Origin: Bremia lactucae | Lineage: Eukaryota; Oomycota; Peronosporomycetes; Peronosporales; Peronosporaceae | Reading direction: 5' to 3' | DNA: 64,000 nucleotides | NCBI RefSeq assembly: GCF_004359215.1 | Contig: NC_090611.1 | Location: forward strand, 4,491,113-4,555,112 | Part shown: piece by piece, positions 34,501-45,539 of the stretch | How positions within the stretch are numbered: position 1 is the stretch's first letter | How the letters are laid out: each line of letters opens with the position of its first letter | Made by a program: the position numbers and the translations under genes | Notes under the pieces: generated by a model | What the model saw: only the letters and a program-made list of their open reading frames with translations | Database searches by the model: none | Told to the model about the DNA's origin: nothing

Positions 34501-35739
34501 CATGTCCAACTCGCACGCTTCATCATTGTCACATTTTACTACAAACCGCGCTTCACCGAGGTGTAAAATACCAGCGAGCACTTGAAAGAGCTCGTTCTGT
34601 TGTTTCGCGTTTAAACCAAGAAGCGATAGCGCTTGTTTCGTCTTTTTCAAAAGACTTTGGTCTTTCAAAGTCTCGGCTTCTACACTTGCTGCCGATTTCA
34701 AAACCGGTGACTGACTACGTTGTAGCTTCTGACCTCGTCGATTTTCAAGCTGAGGCTCCTTTTCTTCTAGGTATGCAAACTTTGGAGCGTCGTCACCAAG
34801 TCCAAGAGAATCACGCTCGGCTCGGGTCGTTCCGTGCAATAATTGATAAAAAATATGATAATTCCGTTCGCCACGTTCATGACAAATGACACGCGTTTTT
34901 TCAAGAAGATACGTCTCGCATTGAGCTCCACAGAGCGCATGTTTACCATCAAATTAAAGCTGTGTGAATTTGCCAAAGCGACTGGAATTGTCATTTCGAG
35001 TCGTCTTGGCATTGCCAAAACTCTCAAGAAGCGGATTGACTTGGATAATACGTGTCGTAATACTCTGTTCGTGGTCATTCACTCCCGTGGATGGCACCGA
35101 CGCTATGATTGCGAGATTGTCCATTAAAATTTTCGTGGTCTCTGTTTTTCCAGCACCCGATTCGCCACTCACGAGAATACTTTGATTCGTGCCATGGTCA
35201 CACATGTGCCTGAACGCAGCCACCGAGACTGCGTACACATGAGGTGGGAGATCCCGTCGCGAGCGTGCCTGAAAATATTTCTTGGAAAGCCCAGGTGCAT
35301 AGAGCTCGTCAAGCCACTGGTACGGATTCACTGCAAGACAAATGTCACCGGTATACGTGTATGGCATTCGAGCTCGAAAGCGCTTTTTGAGATTTCGAAG
35401 CAAAGCCGCTTCGTGTAAATGATTGAGATCAATCATATTGTCGATGCCTTGCTCTTGACGTGATAGCTGGGCATTCTGTATAGGAAAGCCCGCGTTGATG
35501 GCAATCACTCGCGTTTCACCAGTCATGTCGGACTCGTCATGATCACTGGATTCGTCCTTTCGAGGACGCTGAATTCGAACAGTCACGACGCTTTGAGCTT
35601 CGTCAACGCTTTCGACGTAGACAGGAAGCCAAGCGGCATTGTCATCGGCAATGTAGCAGCGCATGCCTGCGCTCACGCTCGGAGCAACATCCACCGGCAT
35701 GGCCACCTTCGTAACGCAAGCGTTCGTGGGGCGAGGCAT
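31537..35739 (-). CDS. Unconventional multi-IQ myosin heavy chain with in-frame stop
   Basis: Actin-based motor of about 1,400 codons. The motor begins after a short N-terminal domain: P-loop GESGAGKTET (residues 192-201), switch I NAKTTRNDNSSRFGKF, then IGVLDIFGFESFEHNSFE (switch II and relay) and VNYIRCIKPNCRKSASLL in the actin-binding/SH1 region. The neck carries at least eight IQ motifs in two groups (such as IQARWRGMRAR, IQRVWRGYVGR, then after a coiled coil IQTNARGYFAR, IQRIFRGFLTR). The tail is a coiled coil plus a basic end without MyTH4, FERM or SH3. One TAA at 34954-34956 interrupts codon 262; the same frame continues immediately with conserved text (FDGKHALCGAQCETYLLEK), so no splice or shift is involved. 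This may be a mutation, assembly error or readthrough. Confidence 0.93.
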
Positions 35740-37206
35740 TCCGAGAACGTCAAAGACGGATCAATTCGGACGCTATAGGAACGAACCAACGCGACTTTTG
35801 GTCTCGAACTCACGAGTTGCAATCGAATCAATGGCTTTGATAAAAAAACTGTAGAGATTCCTATCCTCAGCTGCTGCTTGATGTCCAAGGATGTCCAAGA
35901 GGAGGAGTGTGTTTGAAACATATGAGCTTTTCATAAAGGCCGTGAAATTGTAAAGCCAGTTTGATCGCGTTTAAACAGGGTGTTCGACTTATAAATAGGA
36001 GTCTTGGCGACCTTTTTTATCAAGCAGTCCTTCCCCTAAAGCCAGACGAGGAGGCGTTGTTGACATATTGCCACGAATTTACGTGCAAAAGACCGTGGGC
36101 AAGCGGTGGAAGTGTTTCGTATTGTAGGCGTTACAGGGACCGACGGACGGAGCGGGGTAGATTTATGTGCAGATAAAGTATATGGACTGTAAGCGACATG
36201 CTTTTGTTCGACGGAAGGACTTGCTGTCTATACCGTATAGATTAGTAATGCTACCGCAGTGCAAGTTGAGTTATTCGACACCAAGCGGAAGTTTATGCGT
36301 GTAACTTTAAATTTGCAAAGCACACGGAGCTTTCAAGTGACAGTGCATATGAGCAGACGCCAGATAAACGGATGTCCTACTACGCCTTGCTTTTAAGCAG
36401 TCATCGTGGAGTAATGACAAGCGCACCGAAAAGTCGGTACTAACAGCTTCGCTCGAGAATCAGTTTGCGGTTTGAAAAGGCGTCGATAGGTCAGACACCT
36501 CTCTTCTGGCCTTGTCTGCAGCACTTCGTCTACCTCTCCATAATAATTTAGAAGAATACTTGCTGCTAAAGCAGGATCGCACTTGTTCTTATCAGGCAGA
36601 GGGGAGGATGTATGCCCTTTACCAAAGCTTACTTCTATTGAAAAAGGGATAAGAAGGCTAGCATTACCGCAAAGCCAACACATGGAAGTGGTTTTTGACA
36701 GAAACTGGTCATTTCTCTAGAAGTATCCTCCTATCAACGTCGACGTAATGGGAAACTTCTTAGTACGAACCACTGGCGCTTCTGAAGTCTACATTGATCT
36801 TATAGCGGTCTCCCTTTCATCGAGCTGTTGCGTATGCGATGTATGTTAAGCAAGGGAAGCATACCATTTTGACGTGAATGTATTGTGAGTTCCACCTCGA
36901 ATTCTCGCCAAGATTGTTTCAAGTAAAATGTCTCTGTACACATTAAAGTTGCGGTGAGCTATTGTGAGCGCTTTGTGGTGCAGCACTCACCGCGAGTAAT
37001 TTTTAATAATCAGAATGTAGAAACTTGTGGGGATAAGTTTACGAATCACTACAGTAAAACTTATTAAATCGTAATCTCGCCATATATTTCAATATTTAGC
37101 CTATTCGAAGGAAACAAATTGCAGTTTCTCTGCACGTTAAGAAAATTAGTCAAAATGACTAGTAGGGCGTATGGTGAAAATCTTCTTATCTGATTTCCAG
37201 AAGCGG
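35740..37206. other. Intergenic region, no gene recognised
   Basis: 1.47 kb upstream of the myosin gene. A 96-codon minus-strand frame at 36393-36683 has no recognisable domain. No repeats match elsewhere in the window by eye. Confidence 0.5.
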
Positions 37207-37386
37207 GATTTGTAACGGGCACCTTTCGCTGATACTGCTTCATAATTAATCGACCTGCACTGATAATATTGAAGGTTCAGTGCCTCCAAAACTTCACATA
37301 CACGACGTGCAGAGGGAGGTTTAAAGCTGCTAAGCCAAACTTAGCAACTGAAGGACGATACGAAGATGGCTTAGTATCGGGAAAAT
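37207..37386 (-). repeat. LTR family B fragment (3' part, inverted)
   Basis: Plus strand starts TGTAACGGGCACC and includes TACACGACGTGCAGAGG, the reverse complement of the CCTCTGCACGTCGTGTA block near the 3' end of family B at 18693. It is truncated by the LTR-A that starts at 37393. The rest of this LTR probably lies at 40538-40820. Confidence 0.55.
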
Positions 37387-37392
37387 TGAAAT

Positions 37393-37440
37393 TGTAACGG
37401 GGTGTATCGTTACATGAAATTTACACTTAGATGTTGTAGG
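37393..37440 (+). repeat. LTR family A, 5' piece split by a MULE
   Basis: TGTAACGGGGTGTATCGTTA followed by CATGAAATTTACACTTAGA matches the first ~45 nt of LTR-A. The remainder of this LTR resumes at 40142. Confidence 0.7.
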
Positions 37441-37707
37441 CAGATTGTAACATCTCCATCCTCCATCTTGGCGCCGATACTGCTAAGCTTGGCGCTTAAT
37501 ATAGAGAGACATTATCCTCACCGGAGTTTTAATTATCCCCACCGGAGTTCAGGGGTTCCTCTTAATTTATAGCATAAAATATGGTTTAAATGACCGTTTG
37601 TGCATACCTTGATGACACTTTCTCTCCAATATTTAGAGCTTGGATTCAATTAATATATCGCGCGATAATCTTGTTTTTGTAACCTGACCGTGAGCTTGCG
37701 CTCATGA

Positions 37708-38286
37708 ATGGACTCGAAAGGTTATTTTCAACATGCAAAACCATACTTTGCATTTGACAAATTAAAAAAAAAATATTCTTGGAAATGTGCGCAAACATTT
37801 CCCTTCTGGCAACGAAGGACATACGGCGTGCGATTCATTCATGCAAGAGCATTTGAGGGCTGTTGTGAAATGCAAACAGAGGAAAATGCCGACAGGCTTG
37901 CAGACTCTTTCACGTTGCTGCCCTGTGGATGCATTCTCCTATATTCAGCAGCAATGGTTGCCATACAGAGAAATTTTGTGAGATCGTGGTTGAAGAGTAT
38001 GAATCATTTTGGGCATACTACAACGCAATGCGTTGAATGCGCACATTACGGGCTCAGAAGGATGATGCAGTCCGCTGCCGGTGACTTACATGTCATTCAT
38101 AAGATATCTGATCAATCTTGCCTCTACAAACTCAATGAGATAAGGAAGCAATTAGCAAATGACAAAACATGTGGCAACAGACTATCATTGCAGAGCGTCA
38201 TGAATAAGGTTAGCCTGATCGCATATTCGAGCGCTTTACTTCTCTTTCCTATTATTCACATTTTTAGATTTCCAGTCACGCATTAA
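37708..38286 (+). pseudogene. MULE transposase C-terminal remnant
   Basis: A 192-codon frame contains SWLKSMNHFGHTTTQCVECA and SAAGDLHVIHKISDQ. These resemble the W..HFG.TTTSRVESAHA...S.GDL..V..KI block common in FAR1/MULE transposases of oomycetes. The continuing frame at 38381-38791 is not recognised. It lies in the opposite orientation to the N-terminal remnant at 39148-39660. Confidence 0.5.
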
Positions 38287-39147
38287 AAGCAGCACATAAA
38301 CAGTCATTGCGTCGTTTTGAAGCTGGTAGTGTAATGTGCGATGGCGATTACTGCAGGCAAATGATCGTTTGTAGCATGGGATGGCCAAGCGTGCATCGAT
38401 TTCTCCTTCCCGTACCGAATGCAATAAAGGCTCGATCAACCCCCACCAACAATCTCTGCAGTACCAGCAGACCATCCGAACAGCAAAGGTGACAGGGGCC
38501 TTAATTGCTGCGGCTGTTCGAGCCTGTGATGCGAAGGATCGCGTCGAGCGGAGTTTTAAGGCTACACGACTTACCGCAGCTGATTGCGTCCTTAGCCCTC
38601 CCCCGACATCTCTACCAACTTTCCAAGAATTGACTCAACGCATTAGCGAAGAGTACCAACAGGCGCCACCACGCTTACAAAGGCTGATGGACGAGACTTT
38701 AGCAGAAATAGGGGCGAGTGGCAATGCAGCAGCTGTTTTAGACCCGTTGTTCGCCGTGGTCGTGGCAGACTTGTGGGGTCCTCCGGGATGAGAAAGGCTT
38801 CGCAGGGACGCTCTGTGAGTCGCGACTTGTCACTTCTCGAGCATACCAAAATTTCAGAGGCGGATAGTGGTAAAAGAAACAACTCTGGTGGCGCATTAGA
38901 TACCGGTGTATCTGTCCGTGGAAGGACACGGGCGTGACCTACTTGCCAGCGTTGCTTCCAGGTTGGTCACACCAGGGCCAGTCATAGGCGCCTCCTCCGT
39001 CCATCTAATCACTGAATGAAGAATAAAGGACTGAAAGCTCTGGTATGGTAAACGGCGACTTCTACTGGTAAAGTCTTTGAGTGATGAGCACACTGCAAGG
39101 TATTAAACATGAATATTAATGCTTTCCTCTTGGAATTGTGCTAAAGC

Positions 39148-39660
39148 CTATTCGTAGTGCACCCTTGTTTCTTGCGGGAGGAAGCAGAAGAATACAGTAA
39201 ACGTTTGGTTGGTAGTAGTTGAGAAAACGCAGTGAAAGAGCGGCATTTTATGCTTGTTTGTCTTGTAAGTTGAATCCATTACAAAGATCCGATTTGCACT
39301 CCACTGTGCAACTGTGGTTGTGACTGTGGGCTCAACGAACAAGGTGAGAAAATCTGATTCTCATCTCACTTCATTTCCCACTTTTACCGCCGAGTTTGTC
39401 AGACAGTCCAGTGAAGTCTCAAGAGGCAATCGCCCTCCAAGATTTTTCTTGTGTCGCAGAAGCTGTTTGCATCATAAAGATCTTGCAAAGTAGCACAGCT
39501 GTTTTATTTGCAATGCACGCAAAATGTTCTGCGGCGCAACATCTGCGAGGTCTTGTTGCGCAAACAGAGGCAACTTTTGGCGGAGTACTTTGCTCTTTAC
39601 TCGAGGATGTGCTGCTACGTCGGTAGGTCCGTGGTTATGTCCTGGCTCCATGATTTTCAA
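39148..39660 (-). pseudogene. MULE transposase N-terminal and first catalytic Asp remnant
   Basis: Two minus-strand frames. 39660-39472 has GHNHGPTDVAAHPRVKSKVL, equivalent to the HNH..HP..R end of the FAR1/WRKY-GCM zinc finger domain. 39342-39148 has FVMDSTYKTNKHKMPLFHCV and TFTVFFCFLP, the typical MULE segment with the first catalytic Asp. Sequence between them is degraded. Confidence 0.7.
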
Positions 39661-40141
39661 GCTCCAAGTATCTAACTCGGTAACTTGTCGAATGCCTGCT
39701 CAATCCCGCGCTACCTTTACTCTGAAGGGGGAATGCTTCTCCTAGATTTTTGCGCAGGCCTTGCACCATGGCCCTCATACCGGTATACTCCATGGTGCTA
39801 GCAGCCGAACAGCACGCTATTCATTGGTTTCTTTCCCCATTTCCAAACCTTATTGAGCGGATCGTGCAGACATCGTACTTTTTGATTTCAGCGTGAGCCT
39901 CAAAGGCTTCTTTTACCGTTGCAATTGACGGGTACGTGTTTTCGGCTGGAGGAGCAAGAGACATGGCGAAAGAAGTTTGTACGACAGGTGCGGGCTCATA
40001 TCTCTCAACCTCGCTAAGAAAATAAACAATTTAAGTTTTGCTACAATTTTGTATGTTATTTTTTTGTCACCGTGTGGTCGACTCTCCAAAATCCTTACTA
40101 TAAAATTTACGGAACATTTGAGCTCCGGTGGGGATAATATC

Positions 40142-40537
40142 TCCCTTAATATATTATCTAAAAGGTAGATTATATCTGGAGAATATTACTCTACATAGTA
40201 ATATTCCAGAAGCTAATCCATTGGTATATATAGGCCATTTTATCTACTTGCTCCGCGGTCTAGTCAGCACTGGACACGCGTAAAGAGATAGATAGATAAG
40301 ACTTTATAACATGTTTTGTATTAGTATATAATTAACTTGGTAGTAAATAGATAAAAACAGAAGAACTTAATTATATTAAACACAGTTTACTTTTAACCCT
40401 CTTTATAGCAGAGTTTTAAGAAGAGTCTCCCTCTGCACGTACCAGTATACGTTAAGTGACGTGACGCACCACTCGCACTGAAGCAGTGCCAAGTGGGCAT
40501 GTACTGAAGCAGTACAAGTCGGCAGTGCCCCGTTACA
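40142..40537 (+). repeat. LTR family A, 3' piece after the MULE
   Basis: Resumes with TTAATATATTATCTAAAAGG as in the intact copies and ends GGCAGTGCCCCGTTACA at 40537. Flanking GAAAT (37388-37392) and GAAAC (40538-40542) could be a decayed 5-bp target duplication of this solo LTR. Confidence 0.75.
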
Positions 40538-40820
40538 GAAACTGTATAAATGTAAATATGTTCCTACGTGTTGCAATCGTCTTAAGTGACTAATATGATA
40601 ATCAAACGATGTGTTACGACTCATTGCTTGCCTAACTTCACGCGTCTAGTTGCGATTGGCGAGATTGATTTAGACTTCAATCTACCAATGAACAAAAATG
40701 TCGCATTGTTGTTGCAATATTACCATGCACGGTAATACTCAAAATATAAAGTAGTACTTATAAGTGGATTACTTTATTTATTCCTCTTGTAGAAATTTAT
40801 GTTTATGTGACGGGGCATCA
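40538..40820 (-). repeat. LTR family B-like fragment (5' part, inverted)
   Basis: The reverse complement contains ATCAATCTCGCCAATCGCAA and TACCGTGCATGGTAATATTG, diverged versions of the family B core. The right end TTTATGTGACGGGGCATC resembles the inverted start of LTR-B. It is nearly the same as 8547-8867. 40821-40944 has no recognisable feature. Confidence 0.5.
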
Positions 40821-40944
40821 TAGTGCCTTCGGGAATGAGGAGTCTTTGAACGACTCCTATCTAGGACGTCGTGTAAAAGATAGCTTTCAAGCGCGTCAGG
40901 TGTGCGAGTTATTTTTCGGATCTGAAAGCATTTCTTTCGAACGA

Positions 40945-41394
40945 TGTAACGGGGTGTATTGTTACATGGCATACAACAAAAATACTCTTAAAGGTTGTTC
41001 ATTAATAAAAAATATCTAAAAGGTAGATAATTTTTAAAAAAATATTAGTTTACATAATAATTTTCGGAAAGCTTATTGTTTGGTAGATATATGCCAGTAT
41101 ATCTACTTGCTCCGCGGTCCAGTCAGCACTGGACGCGCGCAAAGAGGAGACAAATAAGACTTTACTACATGTTTTGTATTAGTGTTTAATTAAGTTAGTT
41201 GTAAATAGGTAGAAACAGAAGAACTGAATTATATTAAATACAATTTACTTTGATTCTCTATAAAGCAAATGTTTTCAAGAGAGCCTTTCTATACACGTAC
41301 TAGTGTACGTGAAGTGACGTGTGGCATCACTTGCACTAGAGTAGCGCAAGTGGACTTGTACTGAAGCAGTACAAGTCGGCATTGCCCCGTTACA
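40945..41394 (+). repeat. 5' LTR (family A) of the complete Gypsy element
   Basis: 450 nt from TGTAACGGGGTGTATTGTTA to TTGCCCCGTTACA. It pairs with the LTR at 47729-48166. AACGA precedes it and AAAGA follows the 3' LTR, a likely 5-bp target duplication with one change. Confidence 0.85.
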
Positions 41395-41412
41395 CCGGTA
41401 GCACTTTGTAGT
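41395..41412 (+). other. Putative primer-binding site
   Basis: CCGGTAGCACTTTGTAGT directly follows the 5' LTR. The equivalent positions after other LTRs read CCTGGCAGCAC (9067) and CCTGGTAGCAC (50590), compatible with pairing to a tRNA 3' end ending ..GTGCTACCA. The tRNA is not identified. Confidence 0.45.
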
Positions 41413-41520
41413 CCGTCCAAGGACCACAATTATATCATCTAATATGTACATGTTAGATGTAAATGTAAGAAAGCATCAAGTTTTGCGTGATAGCTACTCC
41501 CTTTCTAAGTGACATAGAAA

Positions 41521-42440
41521 ATGAGTGCGGTCGAACGAATGAGTTCGACCGTAGGAAACGATGCCATCTTGGCCATGCTGTCCGCTTTGGACAGAGATGC
41601 CATCCATTCAGCCATTGCCAAGTTCAAACAACATGAACTTGACGAGGATAAGGTACCCTTCTTCATAAAAGAAGCTCTCTACAGGCAGATCTGTTGAGGT
41701 TACAATAGGTACAGACCCCTGTACCTGGGATGACGCACACGCGTCGTCCCGGGACCTAGAAAATTGACATCTCTGAGTATAGGAGAGTCAAAGAAGACTC
41801 CCTCTTAAGATAGTTCGTCGAGTTGGACGATGCCATAAAGGCTCGTAACATTATCGACGAGCAAATGCAAGTCGCATTTGCTTAGTCAAATTTGGCAGGT
41901 CGTGCCAAATCTTGGGCACTAGGCCTTAAGTTGCGCGACTCATATGTATTTGGCTCGCTAGATGCTTTTAAAGCCCGGCTCAAACAGACGTTTGAACCGC
42001 TTAGCGCTGAGTTCAGAGCTCGATCAGAGCTACTGAAACTCAAGCAAGGCAAAGCGTGATCTTCACGCTGATGCCCAGCATATACAACCCTTAGCAAGTT
42101 GTATCACGAACAACTTAGTTCATGAACACACGTTGATTACGGTGGTCATGCAAGGTCTTACAGATGGTCCCGTACCCGTAAAGACCCATCTGTTCCGTTT
42201 GAAACTGAATCCGCTTAATTATTGTTGCGGAATAGGAGGACTTAAGTTTGAGCCAGGCTCAATCTTGTTCATCATCGTATCGTCCTCCGAGACGACAAGA
42301 ACTTGAAGGTCCAAACCCTATTGACCTTCCTTATGTCGAAAGCGAAGGACCTCGAATCCGAGCAATAAGCGATTCCAGAGATGTAATCGCTGTCAAAAGT
42401 TGGGTCACTACGCTCATGAGTGTAGTGCCCCACACTCAGG
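41521..42440 (+). pseudogene. Gypsy gag with intact CCHC knuckle
   Basis: Gag text: AMLSALDRDAIHSAIAKFKQ near 41570, HEHTLITVVMQGLTDGPV at 42124-42176, SYRPPRRQELEGPNPIDLPY at 42275-42334, then the zinc knuckle CNRCQKLGHYAHEC (C-x2-C-x4-H-x4-C) at 42383-42424. Several frameshifts interrupt it. Confidence 0.8.
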
Positions 42441-42689
42441 GGTACTGAACGTAATTATGGATAGAATGCCAACGAGGGTATCGGTCGCGGGTCCGACGTT
42501 GTTGCGAGACTGCAACAGCGAGGCAGACCGCCAAAAAACGGTCGGGGTTAAAAGGGATGCAATGCACTCCAGCAATCTCAAGAGAATTTGCAAATCTCTT
42601 GACGAAAGTTGCTCCAGACACACAGTTAATATGTGTCTCTGCATCTGGTGATGAGAAATCTCTCATCACCTTGAAGCAAAAGCGAGACA

Positions 42690-43620
42690 TGAATTGTCAC
42701 TTGGAGCCTAGTGGACTATGAGGCGTCGAATAACTTTATTCGTCGCCAGTCGTTAGAGGGTCGTAAGCTCGAATATGTTGAGCGCAACATCTCTCTAACG
42801 AGGATGACGGTTCGTCTGGCGACAGGCGCATCGATAGCAGCGATGAAATGCGTAGAGAGGTGTCAATACAGGTTAAAAGATTCACAGTATTATAATGATT
42901 TCAATCGTACTGGATTTGGATAAAAAGTTTGATGTCACCCTAGATTTACCTTGACTAAGAAATAATGAGCCAAGAATCGGCTCGCAGCATCGATCCGTAA
43001 AGATCCCTGCCACTTGTGTATCGGATGGCCATCTGATGAACGTCTTGGAGCGTCCACAAGCGTGTGGATGTACTACGAGTGAGTGCTATGGCCTTACTTG
43101 TGGTACGGTCGTTTGTACGACTGCACAAGATCACAGTGTGATGACTAATCTCACTGTGAAGTCAGCTATCGGTGGCTGTGCGAATGTACAGGCAGCACCG
43201 AAGGTCCACCAATCGAATGGATCGATACATGAATGTACACCTAGCGGGCGATATCCAAGGAAGATACCGGTTGTCCAAAAGGGACAACACGATGATCCTA
43301 GGTCGAGTAGAAATCGACCATAGAGGACCCGACTGTGATGGGCGCAATCACAGTCGAAAGACGTTGAGGAAATAAGTCCCCACGTACTTAAAATGAAACC
43401 TCCTCAGCTCCTCAACAATGCTGACTAGACTTCAGCATCCCGAGGGATCGATCCCTCGGCAGCCTGTGGATAAACCCCAGGAAGAAACCGAGACATTGAA
43501 TGTCTTGGTTAATGACGGGTCAAGAGGAGGCGCTTATACTCTTGATCTGTATGCGCGTCCGAAGCTAGCTTCGGAGATAATTCGATTACCAACCCTAGAT
43601 TTTTTTTTAAAAGGTTCTTG
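42690..43620 (+). pseudogene. Gypsy retropepsin and linker
   Basis: Active-site region LVDYEASNNFIRRQSLEG at 42704-42757 keeps the catalytic Asp, but the Gly is replaced. The later FDVTLDLP segment at 42931 lacks the usual GLPWL. The linker frame 43418-43621 (NVLVNDGSRGGAYTLDLYAR) is open. Confidence 0.7.
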
Positions 43621-43837
43621 AGATATCTGCATAGTGGTAGAATCAAGCAGATCTGCGTACTCGTCACAGAGAAGGAATACGAAACCGATATTCGGTCAGC
43701 GGTAATTTTTGCAGAGATCGAACGGGTTCTTAGCAGCTCATCAATCGACGAAAGTGTCCTCGATGTGAAGACTCGGATCGAGAGTTATACTAACTCAATA
43801 CTGGGAGTGACTTAAGACAAATCCTTTTTACAAAGCT

Positions 43838-44293
43838 TTGATTGAATTAAGGGCTGTATTCCCTGACGCAGTTCCATGCGACTTACCTAAGGATAAAGGC
43901 ACTCGACATGAGATCGAGCTCAAACCGGGCTCGAAGTACTGTTTCATGAATCAGTGGCAACTACCTTGTGAACAAGAACTTGCGTACGACAAATTCTTCA
44001 TCGATCGATTAAAAGCGGGCCATATAAGGGAGTTAACTTCCCCACATAGCTCTCCGACCTTCTGTGAGCGAAAGGTTACAGGAGGGTGGCCGATAGTGCA
44101 CGCATTCGATAAAATGAATGCTACAACGGTACCGGCTCAAACACCGATACCTGGAAAAGACGTCATAGATCGTATGTCTAAGAGTACCATCTTTTCGTCT
44201 ATGGATTGATGGATGGATTTATCAGATCCTTATGCTTGAACGGGATATCCCATACACAGCAGTGAGCACTCCCAGCGGGATGTTTTAAGAATG
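43838..44293 (+). pseudogene. Gypsy RT, N-terminal half only
   Basis: Open frame 43838-44209: LPKDKGTRHEIELKPGSKYC, HIRELTSPHSSPTFCERKVT, GGWPIVHAFDKMNATTVPAQ and FSSMD. It continues after a stop as MLERDIPYTAVSTPSGM to 44293. It breaks there at an inversion, so the palm with the catalytic Asp pair is missing. Confidence 0.8.
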
Positions 44294-45105
44294 GCTACCA
44301 TCTTGCTGAATATGTCTACAAAAACAAGGATTCCGTTGTTGTTGTGATCGTCTTCGGGAAATCCGAAAACGAAGTCCATAGAACGAACAGCCAAGATTCT
44401 GCCGGAAGTGGTGGAGTTTGGAGAGGTGCACGGGATGAAGTGCTAGACTTCATCCGTTGACATACCTCGCAAGCACGAATGTACTTGCGCGCGAACTGAT
44501 ACTGGCGGAACTAGTAAAAGTCGCGACTTACTTTGAGATACGTTTTGTTCACGTCCACAATGCGCACTTGTCGGTGTATCGTGACACTCATACATGATGC
44601 GCAAGCTCAAATCAGTGTGAGTTGGGACGACGACACGTGGAGTGTCGCCGGCAGTGGCTCTGTTGTACAGTAAGCCGTTGTGTGTAGTGTATCGATCGTA
44701 AGACGATCTATATAAAACCGGCAAGCCTTCAAAGATTAATTGGACGGATTCATCAGATGATCCATTAAACGCAGAAGGTCTTTATCTTCTGTGAAGGCTT
44801 TCTTGATGACATCAAACAATGTTGACGACGCCACACTTGTAATAAGTGTTGCAAACAGTAATTTTAGTTTCACTGTTGGAGTGCGCAGCCGGCTCAGAAT
44901 AGGGTCGGTGCGATAACGCATCAGCGACGACATTAAGTCGTTCTGGTTTATATTCCAGAAAGAAACTATACTCCGCAAAGAATAATAGCCACCTCGCGAC
45001 ACAGTCCGAGAGGTGTGGGCTGTTTACGGCCGTGCGTAATATCGCATGGTTCGTATATGCGATGAACGGTATATCTCCGAGGAGATTGACCCACTCCTTG
45101 CTGCA
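44294..45105 (-). pseudogene. Inverted RNase H and integrase N-terminal segment
   Basis: On the minus strand, reading 45105 to 44294, this gives KEWVNLLGDIPFIAYTNHA, HLSDCVARWLLFFAEYSFF and FLEYKPERLNVVADALSHRP (RNase H), then GDTPRVVVPTHTDLSLRIMY and ECHDTPTSAHCGRE (integrase zinc-binding domain), ending at the integrase core start near 44294 (LVFVDIFSKM). It lies inverted between the RT and the integrase core of the surrounding element. Confidence 0.8.
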
Positions 45106-45500
45106 GTACAAGAGTCAATCACGGCTCCGGGCTGTGCCCGTATCTTTATTGACACGGTATTTGGACTCTACGGTGTACTCCGTGAACTGGTCTCAGAGAT
45201 CCACGGTTAATGGCGAAGTTTTGGCCATTCGTGTATCCGATCTCTCGGAACACGGCTGACTATGTCAACTTCGGATCATCCAGAGACAGATGCTCTGACG
45301 GAACATGAAAATCGCGTCTCGAAGAGATACTACAAGGTTGCGTCCAATCGTATCCGAATTGGAGCGCGATTTTTCCGATGGTCGAATTCGCCATCAACAA
45401 TTCGCTGCATGCGTCTACAACGCGTACACCGTTCTTCGTGAATGGTTTACGCTATCCACGCATACCCACCCAATTATAGGGATTCTATAGTTTAAGGGGA
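45106..45500 (+). pseudogene. Gypsy integrase core, second half
   Basis: Plus strand resumes with GCARIFIDTVFGLYGVLREL, then LGTRLTMSTSDHPETDALTE and a frameshifted VEFAINNSLHAST-like stretch at 45385-45420. The first catalytic Asp region lies in the inverted segment or is deleted. Confidence 0.7.
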
Positions 45501-45539
45501 AAGGTCTCGCACGAGCAAACCCATTTCTGGCTCATGCAT

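Larger units (their letters stand above)
37511..40138. mobile_element. MULE-type DNA transposon with terminal inverted repeats
   Basis: Terminal inverted repeats of about 41 bp: 37532-37572 (ATTATCCCCACCGGAGTTCA onward) and the reverse complement of 40098-40138 (ATTATCCCCACCGGAGCTCA onward), with few mismatches. The left end has an extra partial copy ATTATCCTCACCGGAGTTT at 37511-37529. Inside are remnants of a Mutator-like transposase. The element is about 2.6 kb and splits a family A LTR. I could not define a clean 9-11 bp target duplication; CTTAATATA occurs close to both ends. Confidence 0.65.

Noticed and set aside
36393..36683. 96-codon minus-strand frame
   Set aside because: No recognisable domain, no splice partners, and located in non-conserved-looking intergenic DNA.
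40142..41394. TRIM-like miniature LTR element (LTR, short spacer, LTR)
   Set aside because: No primer-binding site after the first LTR and no polypurine tract before the second; the spacer looks like an inverted LTR-B fragment.
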